Source of the DNA: Flavobacteriales bacterium
GTDB taxonomy: Bacteria > Bacteroidota > Bacteroidia > Flavobacteriales > Schleiferiaceae
Length of the DNA stretch: 34,398 nucleotides
Direction: 5' to 3'
NCBI GenBank assembly: GCA_002737315.1
Contig: NSIH01000012.1
Span: 1-34,398 of the forward strand
In this document: positions 33,565-34,398 of the stretch, one piece after another
Layout: every line of letters starts with the position of its first letter
Numbering within the stretch: the stretch's first letter is position 1
The notes under the pieces: model-generated
Database searches by the model: none
What the model was told of the DNA's origin: nothing
What the model saw: the letters and a program-made list of their open reading frames with translations, nothing else
Position numbers and translations under genes: made by a program

Positions 33565-33640
33565 GACTTCCTTGGCGGCATTACCCGCCCAGGTTCTAGG
33601 GTTTCATCTCAGCCGGACTGGTCGCCGGCACCCCTGTGCT
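33565..33640 (-). promoter_or_regulatory. TPP riboswitch (THI element)
   Basis: Read on the minus strand it has all conserved blocks in order: GGGGTGCC (33634-33627), CTGAGAT (33612-33606), ACCC, GAACCTG (about 33596-33590), GGTAAT, GCCGCCAAGGAA. P2 GGGT/ACCC, P3 GCCGG/CCGGC and P4/P5 GGCGG/CCGCC all pair. The canonical P1 helix is not evident next to the core; complementary 6-mers at 33634-33639 and 33532-33537 may replace it. It starts 4 bases after the stop of the upstream kinase-fusion gene and precedes the TonB receptor by 60 bases; TPP should switch the receptor off. Confidence 0.92.
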
Positions 33641-33644
33641 GGGG

Positions 33645-34398
33645 CTAAGGTAGTATACCGAAGGCTTCTATAATTCGCAGGGCGTTCATTTTTCGTGCGG
33701 ACCCTTGGCCCGAAACCAAGGCATAGGGTTTGGCGTCTTTTTCTAAATACTCTTTATGAAGTTCAAAGTGCCTTTGGCGGTCTGCTTCGCGCGGGTATTC
33801 TCGCAGTGGATCCGCAGCCCAAGCGAGGTCGGGCGTGCATAGAAGGTAGAGGTCGCCCTCAAGCGGCATGGCCTCAATTTCGGGGGACGGCCTTCCGTAT
33901 TTTTCGAGAAACCAGATGCGGTAGGTGAGCAGGTCGGTGTCGTCAAAAACAAGGTCAAGGCTTGATTCAGCGAGTTCCTGCGACTGCTTGGCCTGAAGCT
34001 GCGCCATCAAGAGAAGATCCTTGGGTCCATAATCAGGCCCATGCTCGGTGAGGTATTCGCGGGCCACTTCGGTCGTCCAAAGCGTGCTAAAGTGCCGCGC
34101 TAGCCTTGCGGCTAGAAGGCTTTTGCCTGAGCTTTCTGGTCCGGTAACCACAATGCGCAGGGGTTTGCGAAGGGCAAGGACCACTTGGTCTTGGTCCATT
34201 TTAAACGACTCTAGCGCGTAGCGCTTGCGGCCTCGGGTGCAGAATGCTTGGCGGGGGCCCTGAACCTCGATTTCGCGCCGCCAGTCAAGCCCCGCCTGCC
34301 CCGCTGCTTTGTAGACGGATTCTTTGGCGCCCCAAATCAAAGGCTCTTCGAATTCGCGGCATTCGCGCTCGCTGGCCACCCGCTTGATGACCTTGCTC
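33645..34398 (-). CDS. phosphopantetheinyl-transferase / NadR-type kinase fusion (5' end outside window)
   Basis: Open from the right edge to the TAG at 33645-33647; the first in-window start-like codon (GTG 34379) is not the true start because the frame continues unbroken to 34398. Counting from that GTG, residues 1-70 match the C-terminal half of Bacteroidota 4'-phosphopantetheinyl transferases: LIWGAKESVYKAAG (16-27, the metal/CoA-binding W..KE...K motif) and the following beta-strands. Residues 73-244 are a NadR-like AAA ATPase, the ribosylnicotinamide kinase type: P-loop GPESSGKS (80-87), TEVAREYL, FDDTDLLTYRIWF and DPLREYP. An ATG at 34199 (residue 61) could restart translation for the kinase alone. 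Family knowledge: the first activates acyl carrier proteins, the second phosphorylates a riboside. The fused arrangement is unusual; real fusion, overlap with an internal start or a sequencing artefact cannot be separated here. Confidence 0.88.
   Translation of the reverse strand, partial: SKVIKRVASERECREFEEPLIWGAKESVYKAAGQAGLDWRREIEVQGPRQAFCTRGRKRYALESFKMDQDQVVLALRKPLRIVVTGPESSGKSLLAARLARHFSTLWTTEVAREYLTEHGPDYGPKDLLLMAQLQAKQSQELAESSLDLVFDDTDLLTYRIWFLEKYGRPSPEIEAMPLEGDLYLLCTPDLAWAADPLREYPREADRQRHFELHKEYLEKDAKPYALVSGQGSARKMNALRIIEAFGILP

Overview
The window looks like chromosomal DNA of a Bacteroidota bacterium, probably Flavobacteriales-like. Supporting signs are a SusC/SusD pair, a type IX secretion (T9SS) substrate, several TonB-dependent outer-membrane proteins, TAnnTTTG-type promoter elements, and a purD / small DUF6341-like / DUF6427-like neighbourhood typical of that group. 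The DNA is visibly GC-rich for a flavobacterium. Family-level assignment is inference; no rRNA or tRNA gene is present to anchor it. Twenty-three protein genes fill almost the whole window. No gap exceeds 300 bases, and I saw no IS element, phage gene or CRISPR array.

Layout. (1) 1-8798, minus strand: a polysaccharide utilisation locus (PUL), susC - susD - PKD-type surface lipoprotein - GH16 endo-glucanase lipoprotein - GH3 beta-glucosidase (cut by the left edge). The first four genes overlap by one base (TAATG/TGATG); a perfect 12-bp hairpin separates GH16 from GH3. The content fits laminarin (beta-1,3-glucan) uptake. (2) 9045-13109: purD, a divergent pair of small and polytopic membrane proteins (DUF6341/DUF6427-like), an acyl-CoA thioesterase, and a one-TM protein with a C-terminal SPOR domain. 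(3) 13207-17301, minus: asd, an outer-membrane beta-barrel protein with a Gly/Met-rich tail, and lipoprotein MsrA. (4) 17344-21512, plus: an unusual Trp-rich lamin-tail secreted protein, a ureohydrolase (agmatinase/arginase family) and purQ, closed by a strong bidirectional terminator. (5) 21620-28008, minus: a 1514-residue T9SS-secreted sortilin-like BNR protein and aspS. (6) 28057-31208, plus: tadA, an MBL-fold hydrolase and an M1 aminopeptidase. (7) 31205-34398, minus: a TPP-riboswitch-controlled TonB-dependent receptor (probable outer-membrane thiamin transporter), preceded by an in-frame joining of a phosphopantetheinyl-transferase C-terminus to a NadR-type ribosylnicotinamide-kinase-like ATPase; this gene runs off the right edge.

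Most noteworthy: the TPP riboswitch begins four bases after the stop codon of the PPTase-kinase fusion, giving a vitamin/cofactor locus of unusual architecture. The lamin-tail gene switches codon style inside the ORF at a pair of very GC-rich hairpins. Three housekeeping genes have a -7-like element only 4-5 bases before the start codon, suggesting leaderless mRNAs.
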